Shown piece by piece: positions 25,086 to 34,844 of a stretch of 36,506 nt of DNA (positions are counted from its first letter, which is position 1; every line of letters begins with the position of its first letter). The notes beneath the pieces are model-generated. The model ran no database searches and had not been told where the DNA came from. It saw only the letters and a program-made list of their open reading frames with translations. This stretch comes from Paenarthrobacter sp. PH39-S1. Lineage in GTDB: Bacteria > Actinomycetota > Actinomycetes > Actinomycetales > Micrococcaceae. The DNA is taken from assembly GCF_030063245.1 (NCBI RefSeq), contig NZ_JASISR010000036.1, positions 1 to 36,506 on the forward strand, read 5' to 3'. The position numbers and the translations under genes were made by a program.

Positions 25086-25742
25086 TTAGCGGCCTATCAG
25101 TCCGCTTTCGTAGGCAAGCAGAACGGCGTGGATGCGGTCGCGGAGACCGAGTTTGGCCAGGATCCGTGTCACATGTGTTTTCACGGTAGCTTCACCCATG
25201 TAGAGTTTTGCGGCTATTTCGGAATTCGTTAGGCCAAGGGCCATGGCCCGAAAGACGTCCATTTCCCTCTCTGTCAGGACGCGGAGCGCCGGCGGTATGC
25301 CAGCCGGAATCGGCCGTTGGTGCACATAGGCATCGATCAAGCGTCTCGTGACGGTGCCAGCAAAGATACGTTCGCCAAGGTGGCATGCGCGTATCGCGGC
25401 TGCCAGCATGTCCGGTGGGGTGGTTTTGAGCAGGAATCCACTGGCCCCGGCCTGCAGTGCGGCAAAAACATACTCATCAAGATCGAACATTGTCAGAACC
25501 AGAACCTTGGCCTGCGGGCGGGCCGCAGCAATTCTGCGCACTCCTTCGATACCGTCGGTACCGGGCATCTGGATGTCCATGAGGACAACGTCGGCAGCTT
25601 CGGTTCCTGCGACCTTCGCAGCGGCTGCGCCATCTGCTGCCTCACCCACAACATCGATATCGGGTTCCGCCAGCAGGATAGCGCGTAGCCCGCCCCGGAT
25701 CAGGGCCTGGTCATCGGCGATCACCACCCGGATCACACACAC
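25086..25742 (-). CDS. NarL/LuxR-family response regulator
   Basis: 218 residues. The receiver domain is at about 3-120, with Asp10-Asp11 in VIADDQALIRGGLRA, phospho-acceptor Asp in VLMDIQMPG, Thr in VLTMFD and Lys in FLLKTTPP. The C-terminal LuxR HTH is at about 150-212 (LTEREMDVFRAMALGLTNSE, GEATVKTHVTRILAKLGLRD). It starts with GTG inside the end of the histidine-kinase gene (10-bp overlap). It forms a pair with that kinase. The target and signal are unknown; no transporter gene of the kind often controlled by such pairs is adjacent. Confidence 0.92.
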   Translation of the reverse strand: MCVIRVVIADDQALIRGGLRAILLAEPDIDVVGEAADGAAAAKVAGTEAADVVLMDIQMPGTDGIEGVRRIAAARPQAKVLVLTMFDLDEYVFAALQAGASGFLLKTTPPDMLAAAIRACHLGERIFAGTVTRRLIDAYVHQRPIPAGIPPALRVLTEREMDVFRAMALGLTNSEIAAKLYMGEATVKTHVTRILAKLGLRDRIHAVLLAYESGLIGR

Positions 25743-26937
25743 AGGGCTCGGTTCGGGAGAGGGAAGCAGGCCTTGACGGTGAAGGACCCGCCGGAGTTGC
25801 TGACCGTAAATGTGCCACCCACACTGTCCATCCGCTCCAGAATGCCTGCCAGCCCGAAGCCTTCGCCACCGGCGCTTCCAGCGACCGGTCCGGGCAGGTC
25901 GTTGGTCACAGCGATGATGACGCTCGAACCATTACTGGTGACCTTCACTGTTGTCTTGGCCCCTGGGGCGTGCCGGGCAACGTTGGTGAGGGCCTCCTGC
26001 ACCGTGCGGTGGATGGCCCGCGTCAATTCTCTGGGCAGGTTGGAGGTATCGCTTATGAGAGTCACATTGAGGCCAGCGGAGCGCATCCGGGCCGTCAATT
26101 CTTGGAGGGTCTCCGCTGACGGGGCAGCCAAACCCGGGGAACCGATGGCGCCAGCGTCGAGCACACTGAACAACTCCGCAAGTTCAGCCAAGGCGTGTTC
26201 GCCCGCGGACTCAACATTTGCCAGGGCGTTCCGCGCCCCTTGCGGATCCCTCGCATACAAGGCCTGCGCGGCCGAAGCCTGCAGGACCCTCACGCCCACT
26301 GCATGGCTTGTGACATCATGAAGCTCCCGCGCGATGTGCAACCGCTCCGAGCGGACCGCCCGGTCAATGTTGCCGTGGATATTATCGGCCAGAGCGCTCC
26401 CTTGAGCTTCGGCAGTACGCCTGTCGCGATCGCGGGTGCGCCATTCCGCTCCTGCCAGTGCAGGCATGACAAACATGGCCACTATCAGTTGGACGGCGCC
26501 CGGTTGGTCCAGGTAGAACCGCCAGACTGTAGCGGCCAAAAGGACGGAAAGCCCCGCCCAGGCCGTCCGCTGACGAGAGACGGAAACGGACCATGACAGA
26601 ACAGTAAATGTGATCATCGGGCCAGCGTAAACCCGTAGATGAAAGGCAGGCCCAGGACGGTGCTCAGGGCTGTGAGCGTTGCAGTGGCAAGGCAGGCAAG
26701 CGCCGGTTTGTGCCGTCGAAATACCAGCGGCAGGGGAAGCGCAGCCGGGAGGATCCACGCCATGGCGTTTCCCGGCGGCGGTCCCGCCAGGACAGCTTCC
26801 AGAAAGGACAGAAGACCCGCCCCCATCGCTGTCACTGTATCTGCACGCCAAGGCGGTTGCCCCCTGTTCTGCGGCTGGACCCGCGGTTCACCCGGGCTCG
26901 CCCTCAGCAGGCCCAGAAGCCACCTCAGCTCCGTCAC
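25733..26937 (-). pseudogene. NarL-type sensor histidine kinase, frame broken in the membrane domain
   Basis: Two frames together give a kinase with an N-terminal membrane domain. The first, GTG 26937 to TGA 26614, has 107 residues and membrane helices such as AMAWILPAALPLPLVF and ACLATATLTALSTVLGLPFI. The second, from ATG 26617 to 25733, has 294 residues: two more hydrophobic segments, the HisKA_3 box SERLHIARELHDVTSHAVGV with its phospho-His, EALTNVARHAPG (N box) and GEGFGLAGILERM (G box). The break falls at CGATGATC and is most simply one lost base. However, TGA and ATG overlap as ATGA, so a coupled two-part kinase is possible. The kinase core is intact. Confidence 0.7.
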
Positions 26938-26969
26938 GGCCGCACGGCCCCGCTTGCGTGCGGTGGCGC

Positions 26970-27247
26970 CCCATACCGAGCTGGCAGGTCATGCTTCCAT
27001 TTATCAAGTGACCAGACGCGTCTTCAAAACAGCAGGGGTGGACCGGACGAGGGCTGGGACCCGGTTGCTACGCCACAACGCGGCATCCAAACTCCTGCGC
27101 GCCGGAACACCCCTGCCAACGATATCGGCGGTTCTTGGCCATTCGAGCCCGGACGCCACCAACGTATATCTGAGCACGGACACCGAGCATATGCTGGCCT
27201 GTGTCCTGCCTCTGCCGCTGGTGTTGCACAACGGAGTGAAACGGTGA
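26970..27247 (+). pseudogene. Tyrosine recombinase, C-terminal fragment (first of an overlapping set)
   Basis: About 90 codons of the catalytic C-terminus: GHASIYQVTRRVFKTAGVD, then GTRLLRHNAASKLLRAG (His-x-x-Arg region), PTISAVLGHSSPDATNVYL with the second His and the Tyr nucleophile, ending STDTEHMLACVLPLPL. The N-terminal domain and first catalytic Arg are missing; the upstream DNA is the antisense of the kinase N-terminus. Its stop overlaps the GTG start of a second recombinase, the arrangement seen in recombinase-in-trio (RIT) elements. Confidence 0.7.
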
Positions 27248-27473
27248 ACGGGTCCAGGTTTACGAGCGTGTTCGCGACCGAACTCGAGCGTTTCCTTACT
27301 TTGAAGGAAAGCATGGGCTTTCACGGCAATCCCGTTTGTGGTACTTGAGGAATTTCGACCATTACTGCACTGAGCACGGCCTGCAGAATTTCGACCGACT
27401 CACCGTTGAAGGGTGGGTTCTGTTCAAGCAGTCGAGCCCATCCGCTACCTCCCCGTCGTGGATGTCATACATC
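27244..27473 (+). pseudogene. Tyrosine recombinase, N-terminal fragment with frameshift
   Basis: Starts with GTG at 27244, overlapping the previous recombinase. The SAM-like/core-binding domain is seen as FATELERFLTLKESMGFHG, then after a frameshift near 27332-27340 as RLWYLRNFDHYCTEHGL and DRLTVEGW, ending at about SWMSYI (27473). From there the same frame runs directly into an ABC permease (GGSPLALISLGILVLLVLA), so the recombinase has lost its catalytic domain at a fusion junction. Probably the second gene of a RIT-like element. Confidence 0.65.
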
Positions 27474-29220
27474 ATCGGTGGATCTCCGCTGGCGCTGATT
27501 TCCCTTGGCATCTTGGTGCTGCTGGTGCTTGCCACCGTGCTGGCGCCGCTGCTGACACACTTCGATCCCAATTGGGGGATATCGGCCAGGCACTGGCTGG
27601 CCCGGGATACGATCATTGGCTGGGAACCGACAGCTCCTGGCGGGATGTCTTTTCCAGGCTTCTCTACGGCGGGAGGATCACCCTCGGCGGAACGGGGCTG
27701 GCCGTTGCGGTCGCCGTTGTTATAGGTGTGACCACAGGCCTTGTAGCCGGCTACTTTGGCGGCAAAGTGGATACCGGAGTCGATTGGTACAGCAACCTGC
27801 TCATCGCCCTGCCGCACATCATGGTGCTGCTGGCTGTGCGGGCGGCATGGGGGAACAACATCTGGTTGAGCATGAGCGTCTTCGGCGTGCTCATGGCGCC
27901 CGGTTTCCACCGCCTGGTGCGCGCGATAGTCAGCGGGGTCCGGAATGAACTTTATGTTGACGCGGCACGCGTTTCCGGACTGTCCCTGCCCCGGATCCTG
28001 GGCCACCACGTGCTGATAGCCGTCCGCGCTCCGATCATTATCTACGCTGCTCTGGCCGCCGTGGTCGTCATCGGTGTGCAGTCCGGCCTTGACTTCCTGG
28101 GGCTGGGAGACACCACGATCCCCACCTGGGGCAATATGCTCAACGAGGCGCTGGTGAACCTCTACATTGCACCCGGCCTCATGCTGTGGCCCGGCATTGC
28201 CCTGGGCGTGGTCAATGCCGGGCTGATTTTCTTCGGGAACAGCCTGCGCGACGCGCTGGAGGACAGACCGGCAGCCGGCCGGCGGCGCCGTCGTGCATTG
28301 GCCGCCCCGCAACCGGCCACCGCGGCCATCCCGGAGGCTCCGCAGACCGACGACGGCGACACTCGTGCCCACAGCGGCCGGATAGTTCCCGGCGTGGCCG
28401 GTTCCGATTTCATTCCCGATGTGCCGGTGATGGCAGTGCGGGACCTCAGTATTGGTTACCCTGCGCCGAGGGCGTCAAGCCCGTAGTCAAGGGCATTTCG
28501 CTCGGCGTGCGGCGCGGGGAAATCCTCGGGCTCGTCGGTGAATCCGGTTCGGGTAAAACCCAGACTGCGTGGGCGATTTTGGGCTTGCTTCCAACCGGAG
28601 GCCGCATCATGGGTGGCAGCATCGACGTCGCAGGGCGTCAGTTTCAGTCGCTATCGGCGCGGGACCGCCGCAGGCTGCTGGGGAAGACCGTAGCGTACAT
28701 TCCGCAGGAACCGATGTCCAACCTGGATCCCACGTTCAGGATCGGCTATCAGCTGGTGGAACCAATTCGCCGGCATTTAGGTCTGGGCAAGCAGGCTGCG
28801 AAAGATAAGGCCCTTGCGATGCTGGCCCGGGTTGGGATCTCGGATCCGCAGCGCACCTTTGACTCCTACCCGCATCAGATCTCCGGTGGCATGGCGCAGC
28901 GCGTCCTGATAGCAGGTGCGGTCTCCTGTAATCCGGAGGTCCTGATCGCGGACGAACCCACCACGGCTTTGGATGTGACAGTGCAGGCCGAGGTGCTGGA
29001 CCTGTTGCGCGACCTCCAGCGTGAAAGCGGAATGGCAGTACTGCTCGTGACGCACAACTCCGGCGTGGTAGCGGATATCTGCGATCGGGTGGCGGTGATG
29101 CAGTTGGACAAAATTGTGGAGCAGAACGACGTTGACCGGCTCTTCAAGGATCCGCAGCATCCGTACACCCGGATGCTGCTGGAGTCCGGGCTGGAAAACA
29201 AAACCCCGCGACCGCTCTGA
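27474..29220 (+). pseudogene. Fused oligopeptide-type ABC permease/ATPase (DppC-DppD), 5'-truncated with two frameshifts
   Basis: The permease part runs from SPLALISLGILVLLVLATVL to the EAA-type loop (VDAARVSGLSLPRILGHHVL) and NSLRDALEDRPAAG. A linker leads, without a separate start, into an ATPase with GESGSGKTQ, ISGGMAQR, LIADEPTTALD and VTHNSGVVADIC. Permease/ATP-binding fusions of this kind are known in actinobacteria. Lesions: one G apparently lost in the G-run at 27574-27578 (frame passes from THFDPNWG to GDIGQALAGPG), and one base lost at about 28461 (SIGYP to AEGVKPVVKGISL). The 5' end is replaced by recombinase DNA, and no DppB-type permease or binding protein is present, so the system cannot work as encoded. 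Confidence 0.8.
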
Positions 29221-29257
29221 TGGCCGAACCACCGTCCGATCTCCAGGAGGCACAGCT

Positions 29258-30072
29258 GTGAATCCGCTGCTTGACATCAGGAACCTCGTGACCGACTTCC
29301 CTACGAAAGGATGGCGCAGACCGCCGTTCAGGGCGCTCAAAGGCGTCAACCTGGATGTGAACCCCGGCGAAACCGTGGGACTTGAGGGAGAGTCCGGTTC
29401 CGGCAAAACCACTATCGGCAGGGCCGTCCTGGGTCTGGCCCCGGGGAGCGGCGGGGAGATCATTATTGACGGCACCAACATCGGGCAGCTGTCGCGGGCC
29501 CGCCGCCGGCTGATGAGCCGTGATGTCCAGGTGGTCTTCCAGGATCCCTACACCTCGCTGAACCCGGTCTTGACCATCGAAGACATCCTTTGCGAACCTC
29601 TCATTGTCCAGGGCATAGCCAAGGCACAAGCACGACGGCGGATTTTAGGCCTGCTGGACCGGGTGCAGTTGCCGACAGACGCCGGCGCCAGACTGCCGAG
29701 GGAGTTTTCGGGTGGCCAGCGCCAGCGCGTGGCTATGCCATGGAACCGAAGCTGATTGTCTGCGATGAACCCGTTTCCGCCCTGGACCTGTCCACGCAGG
29801 CCAGGGTCCTGGACCTTTTTTTGGAGATCCAGCAGGAAACGGGTGTGGCGTACCTGTTCATCTCCCACGATCTGGCCGTTGTCTGTCACATCAGCCACCG
29901 CATCGCGGTGCTCTGCCACGGTGAGGTGCTGGAGTTCGGTGAAGCCGGGTCGGTGACGGAAAACCCCGGGCACCCGTACACCCAACGGCTGCTGATGGCC
30001 TCCCCTGTGGCCGATCCGGCGCGGCAAAAGGCGCGGCGGGAGGCGCGGCTGGCGTTCTTGGCCCAGCAGTAG
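29258..30072 (+). pseudogene. Oligopeptide-type ABC ATPase (DppF-like) with a frameshifting deletion
   Basis: GTG at 29258 with AGGAGG eight bases upstream begins MNPLLDIRNLVTDFP. Walker A is GESGSGKTT, the Q-loop is VVFQDPYTSLNPV and the signature is FSGGQRQR. After RVA at 29736 the usual IARAL is absent and the protein resumes in another frame as AMEPKLIVCDEPVSALDL, with ISHDLAVV and the oligopeptide-family tail NPGHPYTQRLL, to 30072. About 13 bases are missing, probably by slippage between GCC repeats. It is the second ATPase partner of the preceding fused protein. Confidence 0.8.
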
Positions 30073-30144
30073 GAATTCCGTCCAAAGTAATGTCCGCAGT
30101 ACGCATCTGAACGGTACCCCCGGGCTGCCGAAAAAGGAGAAGTG

Positions 30145-31707
30145 ATGGCTCAGCGTTACAGACTATTGGCACTATTGGCACTAATGGCCGCGGTTGCCCT
30201 TGGATCCGGCGCCGTGGCAGCGGCCCCTGCCGTCGCAACGGCCGCTCCGGAGGGCCGGACCGCGCACACCGGCAGCACCTCCTATGTGGACTGTTCCCAG
30301 CCGGCGGCGGGCACGGGGACGGAGCGCCTGCCCTGGAACAGCCTCGAGCAGGTGGCCAGCCACGTTTTCGGGCCCGGCGACCAGCTGCTGTTCAAACGCT
30401 GAACCACCTGCAAGGGAACGCTGAAGACCCAGGGATCCGGTTCCGAAGAGGAGCCGTTCATCATCGGCGGCTACGGTCATTCCACGGCCCGGGCCGTTCT
30501 GGACGGAAACGGCGCCTACACCGCCGTCCACCTGCACAACCAGCAGCATGTGAGCCTGCGGGATCTGGAAATTGTCAACGCCGCCAACCCCGGGACCAAC
30601 CGGCGCGGGATAACCGTCCAGCTGCAGGACTTCGGTACCGGCAGCGGCTACAACATCGACAATGTTTATCTTCACGACGTCGCCGGCGACGACGCCAAGG
30701 GGCCCGCGGGCAGCCAGGGCATCGCCTTTGTCGTCACCGGCAACCGGACACCCACCACCTTCAATGATGTGCACATCACCAACAACCGGCTGGAGAACAT
30801 TGACCGGCAGGCCATCAACCTGCAGCTGAGCACCTGGGCCTGCCGACCGGAAATCGGCTGCGCCACGGCACCGAATTGGTTGCCCGCGACGCATGTGGTG
30901 GTCAAAGACAATTACCTTGGCAACATAGGCGGGGACGGCATCGTGATGAACACCACGGACGGCGCCCTCGTGGAGAACAATACCGTCGTCGGCTTCAATG
31001 AGCGCTCGGCCGGGTACAACGCCGGAATCTGGCCGTTCAACAGCAACAACACACTGGCACAGTTCAATAATGTCTCCGGTGGCAAGGGCCACCGGGACGG
31101 CATGGCCTATGACATCGACGGCGGTAACATCGGGGCAACCTTCCAGTACAACCTCAGCCATGACAACGAAGGCGGTTTCTTCCTGCTGTGCACCGCCAAC
31201 AACATCCAGCGCGGGTCGGTCGTCCGCTACAACATCAGCCAGAATGACAGCTACCGCGGCGTGGAAAACTGCGCCGGCAAGATCGAGGACGCGCAGATCT
31301 ACAACAACACCATCTACATCGGCGATGGCATTTCACAGGTGGTTGTCAACGAAAACGTGGATGCCCTCCGAAACGTCCAATTCCGGAACAACATCGTGGC
31401 CAAGTCCGGCACCGGTGAGGCCAGCTTCAATCTGGCTGCCCATTCCGGCTACACCTTTGCAAACAACAGCATTTCCGCCTCGATCGTGAACCAGCCGGCC
31501 AACCCCGGCGGCACTTCTGCGGATCCGCTGCTGTGCGGCCCCGGAACAGCGACAAGCAGCAAAGACGCAGCCGGCTACCTGCTGCAAAAGAATTCCCCGG
31601 CCCTCGGGGGCGGACTATCCATTCCGGACAACGGCGGACGCGACTTCTTTGGGGTAAAGATCAAAAAGGAAACAGCCACCGGCGCCTCCCAACGCGGCCA
31701 CTGCTAA
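30145..31707 (+). pseudogene. Secreted right-handed parallel beta-helix protein with an in-frame TGA
   Basis: Starts at ATG 30145 (AAGGAG upstream) with a Sec signal peptide (LLALLALMAAVALGSGAVAA). The body has the repeated short strands and Asn ladders of pectate-lyase-like beta helices (GDGIVMNTTDGALVENNTVV, YNISQNDSYRGVENCAG). The single frame of about 520 codons is interrupted by TGA at 30400-30402, in LLFKR-stop-TTCKGTL. Family members have Gly there (FKRGTTC), so GGA to TGA is the likely change. Such proteins bind or cleave polysaccharides outside the cell. With the oligo-type ABC genes and the GH20 gene it forms a probable glycan-use locus. Confidence 0.8.
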
Positions 31708-31721
31708 CAACCCCTGCTGTT

Positions 31722-31750
31722 GGCCCTGCCCGGTTCATCCAGACAGGGCC
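31722..31750. terminator. Hairpin between the beta-helix and GH20 genes
   Basis: GGCCCTG (31722-31728) and CAGGGCC (31744-31750) are perfect complements, flanked by GTT / AAC-containing arms that extend the stem with a two-base bulge. There is no T-run. It could be a terminator or an intercistronic processing hairpin. Confidence 0.4.
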
Positions 31751-31813
31751 GACAACGGCTTCATAACCGGGACCCGGCCAAGGCAGGCCTAACCTCCCAG
31801 AACGGACGACACG

Positions 31814-32852
31814 GTGACTACCGCAGAACTCATGGCCAACACCCACGGCGCGAACGCCAACTCCTGTCCGGCGGTGGTACCGGCGCTTCAGCAGTGGGAG
31901 GGCGGCCACGGGTTCCTGACCCTGGCGGATGGATTCCGCGTTGTGGTAAACGATCCCGGGCTGGCCGCAACAGCCGAACAGTTGGTCACCGACATCGCCG
32001 AAGTGTGCGGAATCGCCGGCAGGTCCGGCGCCCAACCCGGCGGGGCCGGACCCGCTGAGGTCCAGGCACCGGAAGGTGTGGCCCCCGCCGGCGGAATCTC
32101 GCTGCTTCCCGGCGCACGCCCGGTCCATCGTCCGGGTTCGGCCTGAGCTGGGCCTTAACAACGGGGACTCGGACATGCTGGACCTGTCCAAACCGGAAAC
32201 GACCGACTTCGTCCAGGCGATCTTTGATGAGTTCACGCCGTGGTTCCGCGGTCCCTATGTGCACTTCGGCGCGGATGAATATGAAAAAGAACACGCAGAA
32301 CTCTACCTGCGCTTCTTCAATGAGATCTCCTCCCACCTGCAGGCCCTGGGCAAGAAGCCGATGGCGTGGGGCAGCCTGACCGCCATGTCCTCAGGTGCGG
32401 ATGCAGCGGGCCGCAGCGGCTACAACTGCGACGTCGTAATCTGTTCCTGGAACAACGACTGGTACGGCCCGCAAGCCGCCACTGCGGACGGGCACCGGAT
32501 CATCAACACCAATGACGAGCTGCTGTACATAGTCCCCTTCGCCGACTACTACCACGGCACACACCTGGACGGCCGAGCACTTTTCGACGGCTGGGAACCG
32601 CACGTCTTCGCAGACAACCAGTCGCTTGATCCCCAGCATCCGCAACTGCTCGGCGCGGCATCGGCGGTATGGAATGACATGGTCCTGAGGGACTACGACG
32701 AGCAGTTGATCCACGAGCTGGTGGAACCGACCTTCGGACTGCTGGCCCAGAAAATGTGGTCCGGCGCCCCAGCCGGACTCTCCTATGAGGCCTTCATGCT
32801 GCGGATAGCGGCGCTCACGCAGTGGCCGGGCCGGAGCTACCTGCAACCGTGA
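31814..32852 (+). pseudogene. GH20 beta-N-acetylhexosaminidase with internal deletion and frame change
   Basis: GTG at 31814 opens an N-terminal GH20b-like domain (PALQQWEGGHGFLTL, VVNDPGLAATAEQLVTDIAE). From about 32060 the frame is lost. Homology resumes in another frame at FPAHARSIVRVRPELGLNNG, with the substrate-assisted Asp-Glu pair in YVHFGADEYEKE, and continues to RIAALTQWPG. About 200 residues of the (beta/alpha)8 barrel that should lie between are missing, so no active enzyme can form. No signal peptide is seen. The gene would have released N-acetylhexosamine from glycans, fitting the upstream transporter and beta-helix genes. Confidence 0.8.
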
Positions 32853-33095
32853 GCTGTAGAGACAGAGGCTACAGTCAAGCCACCATAGTCCGATCGTTTC
32901 ACGCTTTGTCGTAAAGGCGCAGCCCGCGAGCGTCTTGGTGGTGTCGTTCCTGACGGGCGCGGCCCTCGGGGTGCTGTTGGGTTCGTAACCACGCCACCGT
33001 GTTGAACACCGATATTGCCGTGTAGTGGGCCAGGAGCGCGCCTAGGAGCACCGATCGGTACACGCAGGGCAGGAGGTTGATGATCGTGAGAATCC
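32853..33095. other. Stretch without a supported gene between GH20 and IS630 remnants
   Basis: On the minus strand a short frame reads LLPCVYRSVLLGALLAHYTA then AISVFNTVAWLRTQQHPEG and ends at about 32905. It could be the tail of a lost gene, but no family is recognised. Confidence 0.25.
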
Positions 33096-33392
33096 TTGCC
33101 CGATACGCACACAGCTGCGATGACTGACCTGCTGGCGGCCAATCCGCGGGTGACCATGCAATTCACACCGACCAGCTGCTCGTGGCTGAAAATGGTGGAG
33201 ATCTTCTTCGGCATCATCACCCGCCTATGCCTCAAGCGAGGGACATTCGCCTCGATCAAGGACCTGGAGGAGAACATGGAACGCTACATCGAGAACTACA
33301 ACAAGGACGCCCAGCCGTTCGTCTGGACCAAGCCGCCGGAACACCTGCTGGGCAAAATGAAACTCAAACGAACTATTAGCACGCAAAACTAG
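33096..33392 (+). pseudogene. IS630-family transposase, C-terminal fragment
   Basis: About 98 codons match the end of IS630-type DDE transposases: TDLLAANPRVTMQFTPTSCS, WLKMVEIFFGIITR (with the catalytic Glu), RGTFASIKDLEENMERYIEN and PFVWTKPPEHLLGKM. The HTH domains and the two catalytic Asp residues are missing. No terminal repeat was identified, so this is a truncated relic rather than an element. Confidence 0.75.
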
Positions 33393-33565
33393 CTCCGCGA
33401 AGTGCATGACAGGAACCATTCCAGTTTTGCCTGCGTTCCGTTTGGTTGTATTCCCACCAGATGGCCCAGTGGAGGTGAAGCCCATCGAGTTTCGGTGCCT
33501 GGGAATGAAACTGTCCCGGGTTACAAGATCATTTGGAACCCGAAAGCGGTTCTGTGGATCGAGGC

Positions 33566-34222
33566 TTAGGGCTGCATGTACAGGACCTCGCCTGCTGACT
33601 TTCCGGTGTGCAGGTCCCAATATGCTTCGGCGATCAAATCCGGATCGAAGAACGTGCCGGCCTGGACGACGCCGCCTATGGTCACGGTGCCGACCTTGAG
33701 GCCCTGCTCGGCGAGCTCATCGCCCAGGGTTAGGGTCAGGTTGCGTAGCCCGGCCTTGCTGATGGAGGCCGATGCCCTGGACGCAACGGGATTCAAGGCC
33801 AGTAGTCCTCCGGTGAAAAGGATGGAACCCGAACCGCGTTCAATCATGGCGGGAGCCGCCAGCTGGGCGCAGCTCAGCGCCCCGACCACGTTGACCACGA
33901 AATCCCGGGTCAGGTCCGCGGTGTTCAGGACGGAGGGGTTGGCAATCGTGTTGGCTCCGGCGTTGTAGACCAGGGCATCCAAGATTCCGTGTTCGGCCTG
34001 AATGCGGGCGAAAGCCGATTGCAGGCTCTGCGGGTCGGTCACATCGGCGACGAGGCCGTGGGCTTCGATGCCGGCGTTCTTGAGCTCCGATACCCGAAGC
34101 TGAAGTGATTCAGGGTGCCTGGCCAGCAGGATCACCGTGAAGCCGTTGGCTCCAAACTTCCTGGCCACTCCGGCGCTGATGCCCGGACCGGCGCCCACGA
34201 TGGCCACGCACTTCTTGTTCAT
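33566..34222 (-). CDS. SDR-family oxidoreductase lacking the usual catalytic Tyr
   Basis: 218 residues. The NAD(P)-binding motif is GAGPGISAGVARKFG near residue 8, followed by the NxGx segment YNAGANT at about 89. SSxx-type active-site residues around GSGSILFTGG precede RASASISKAG, where the YxxxK motif would be: the Lys is present but the Tyr four residues before it is Ala. The ATG at 34222 starts directly at the Rossmann fold, so the 28-residue in-frame extension is rejected; the RBS is weak. It is intact and isolated between IS630 and metal-transporter remnants. It could be a divergent or binding-only SDR, or an inactivated one. Confidence 0.8.
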   Translation of the reverse strand: MNKKCVAIVGAGPGISAGVARKFGANGFTVILLARHPESLQLRVSELKNAGIEAHGLVADVTDPQSLQSAFARIQAEHGILDALVYNAGANTIANPSVLNTADLTRDFVVNVVGALSCAQLAAPAMIERGSGSILFTGGLLALNPVASRASASISKAGLRNLTLTLGDELAEQGLKVGTVTIGGVVQAGTFFDPDLIAEAYWDLHTGKSAGEVLYMQP

Positions 34223-34589
34223 TTCTGCTGCTTTCGATTGACGCGATCGCGACGACAACAAGTCTGGTGGAAAGGAGCTGGAAACGTTCGAGGCGTGGGC
34301 AGGCATTCCATGTCATTCGCGTGGGAGGACTGGATTTTCAATGTATCATCCGAAAAATTCTTGCTTTGGAGCCTCTGGGGCCATAAGCGCCGATGGTTTC
34401 ACTGCAGGCCCGAACCTGCGCGGCGGCGCCGATTGTATTCCCCTGTGCGGTGTGAGAAATTTCATCCGGTCATGGTTATCGCGGGGCCAACCACGCAGAA
34501 CGCCGAGGGTCGTTATGGGGGCTTGTGAAAAGTGAAAAATTCGAGGATAGCGTGATTTCGGCAGAAAGGACCAGAATTTTGCACTCAAG

Positions 34590-34844
34590 CACGCCGGCGG
34601 CGGCGTCCTGGATGGCCAAGGTCTGGGGTCCTTCGGTCTGGTTGTTGTAAATGAGGAACTTCACCGATCTTGCGGGGATCAAGTCGAGGGTGTCTTTCAT
34701 GACGGAGATGGGGACGTCTTGGCTGGCTTCGATGGCACGGCTGTAGTCTGCGGGGGTTTCGTTGACGAGCCCGGCGGGCTGGAGGGAGGTCAAAGGCACC
34801 GGTTCGGTGATGGCGACGATCTCGCCGGAGTAGTGCGCTTTCAT
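34590..34844 (-). pseudogene. Metal (Zn/Mn) ABC transporter binding protein, internal fragment
   Basis: About 85 codons (MKAHYSGEIVAITEPVPLTS, LQPAGLVNETPADYSRAIEA, ARSVKFLIYNNQTEGPQTL) match the C-terminal lobe of ZnuA-like cluster A-I binding proteins. The N-terminal lobe with its metal His residues is missing, and the match ends at AIQDAAA near 34590, after which the frame continues as unrelated sequence to 34476. A plus-strand stretch near 34370-34420 (GAISADGFTAGPN) faintly resembles the start of a RibD C-terminal-domain protein. Both are relics. Confidence 0.55.

Noticed and set aside
24902-25189. GTG-started frame opposite the response-regulator gene
   Set aside because: Half of it is antisense to a well-supported regulator and the rest matches nothing recognisable.
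30400-30402. Possible selenocysteine codon in the beta-helix gene
   Set aside because: The family has Gly here, no selenoprotein function is expected and no selenocysteine-insertion hairpin is evident just after the codon; a nonsense mutation is simpler.
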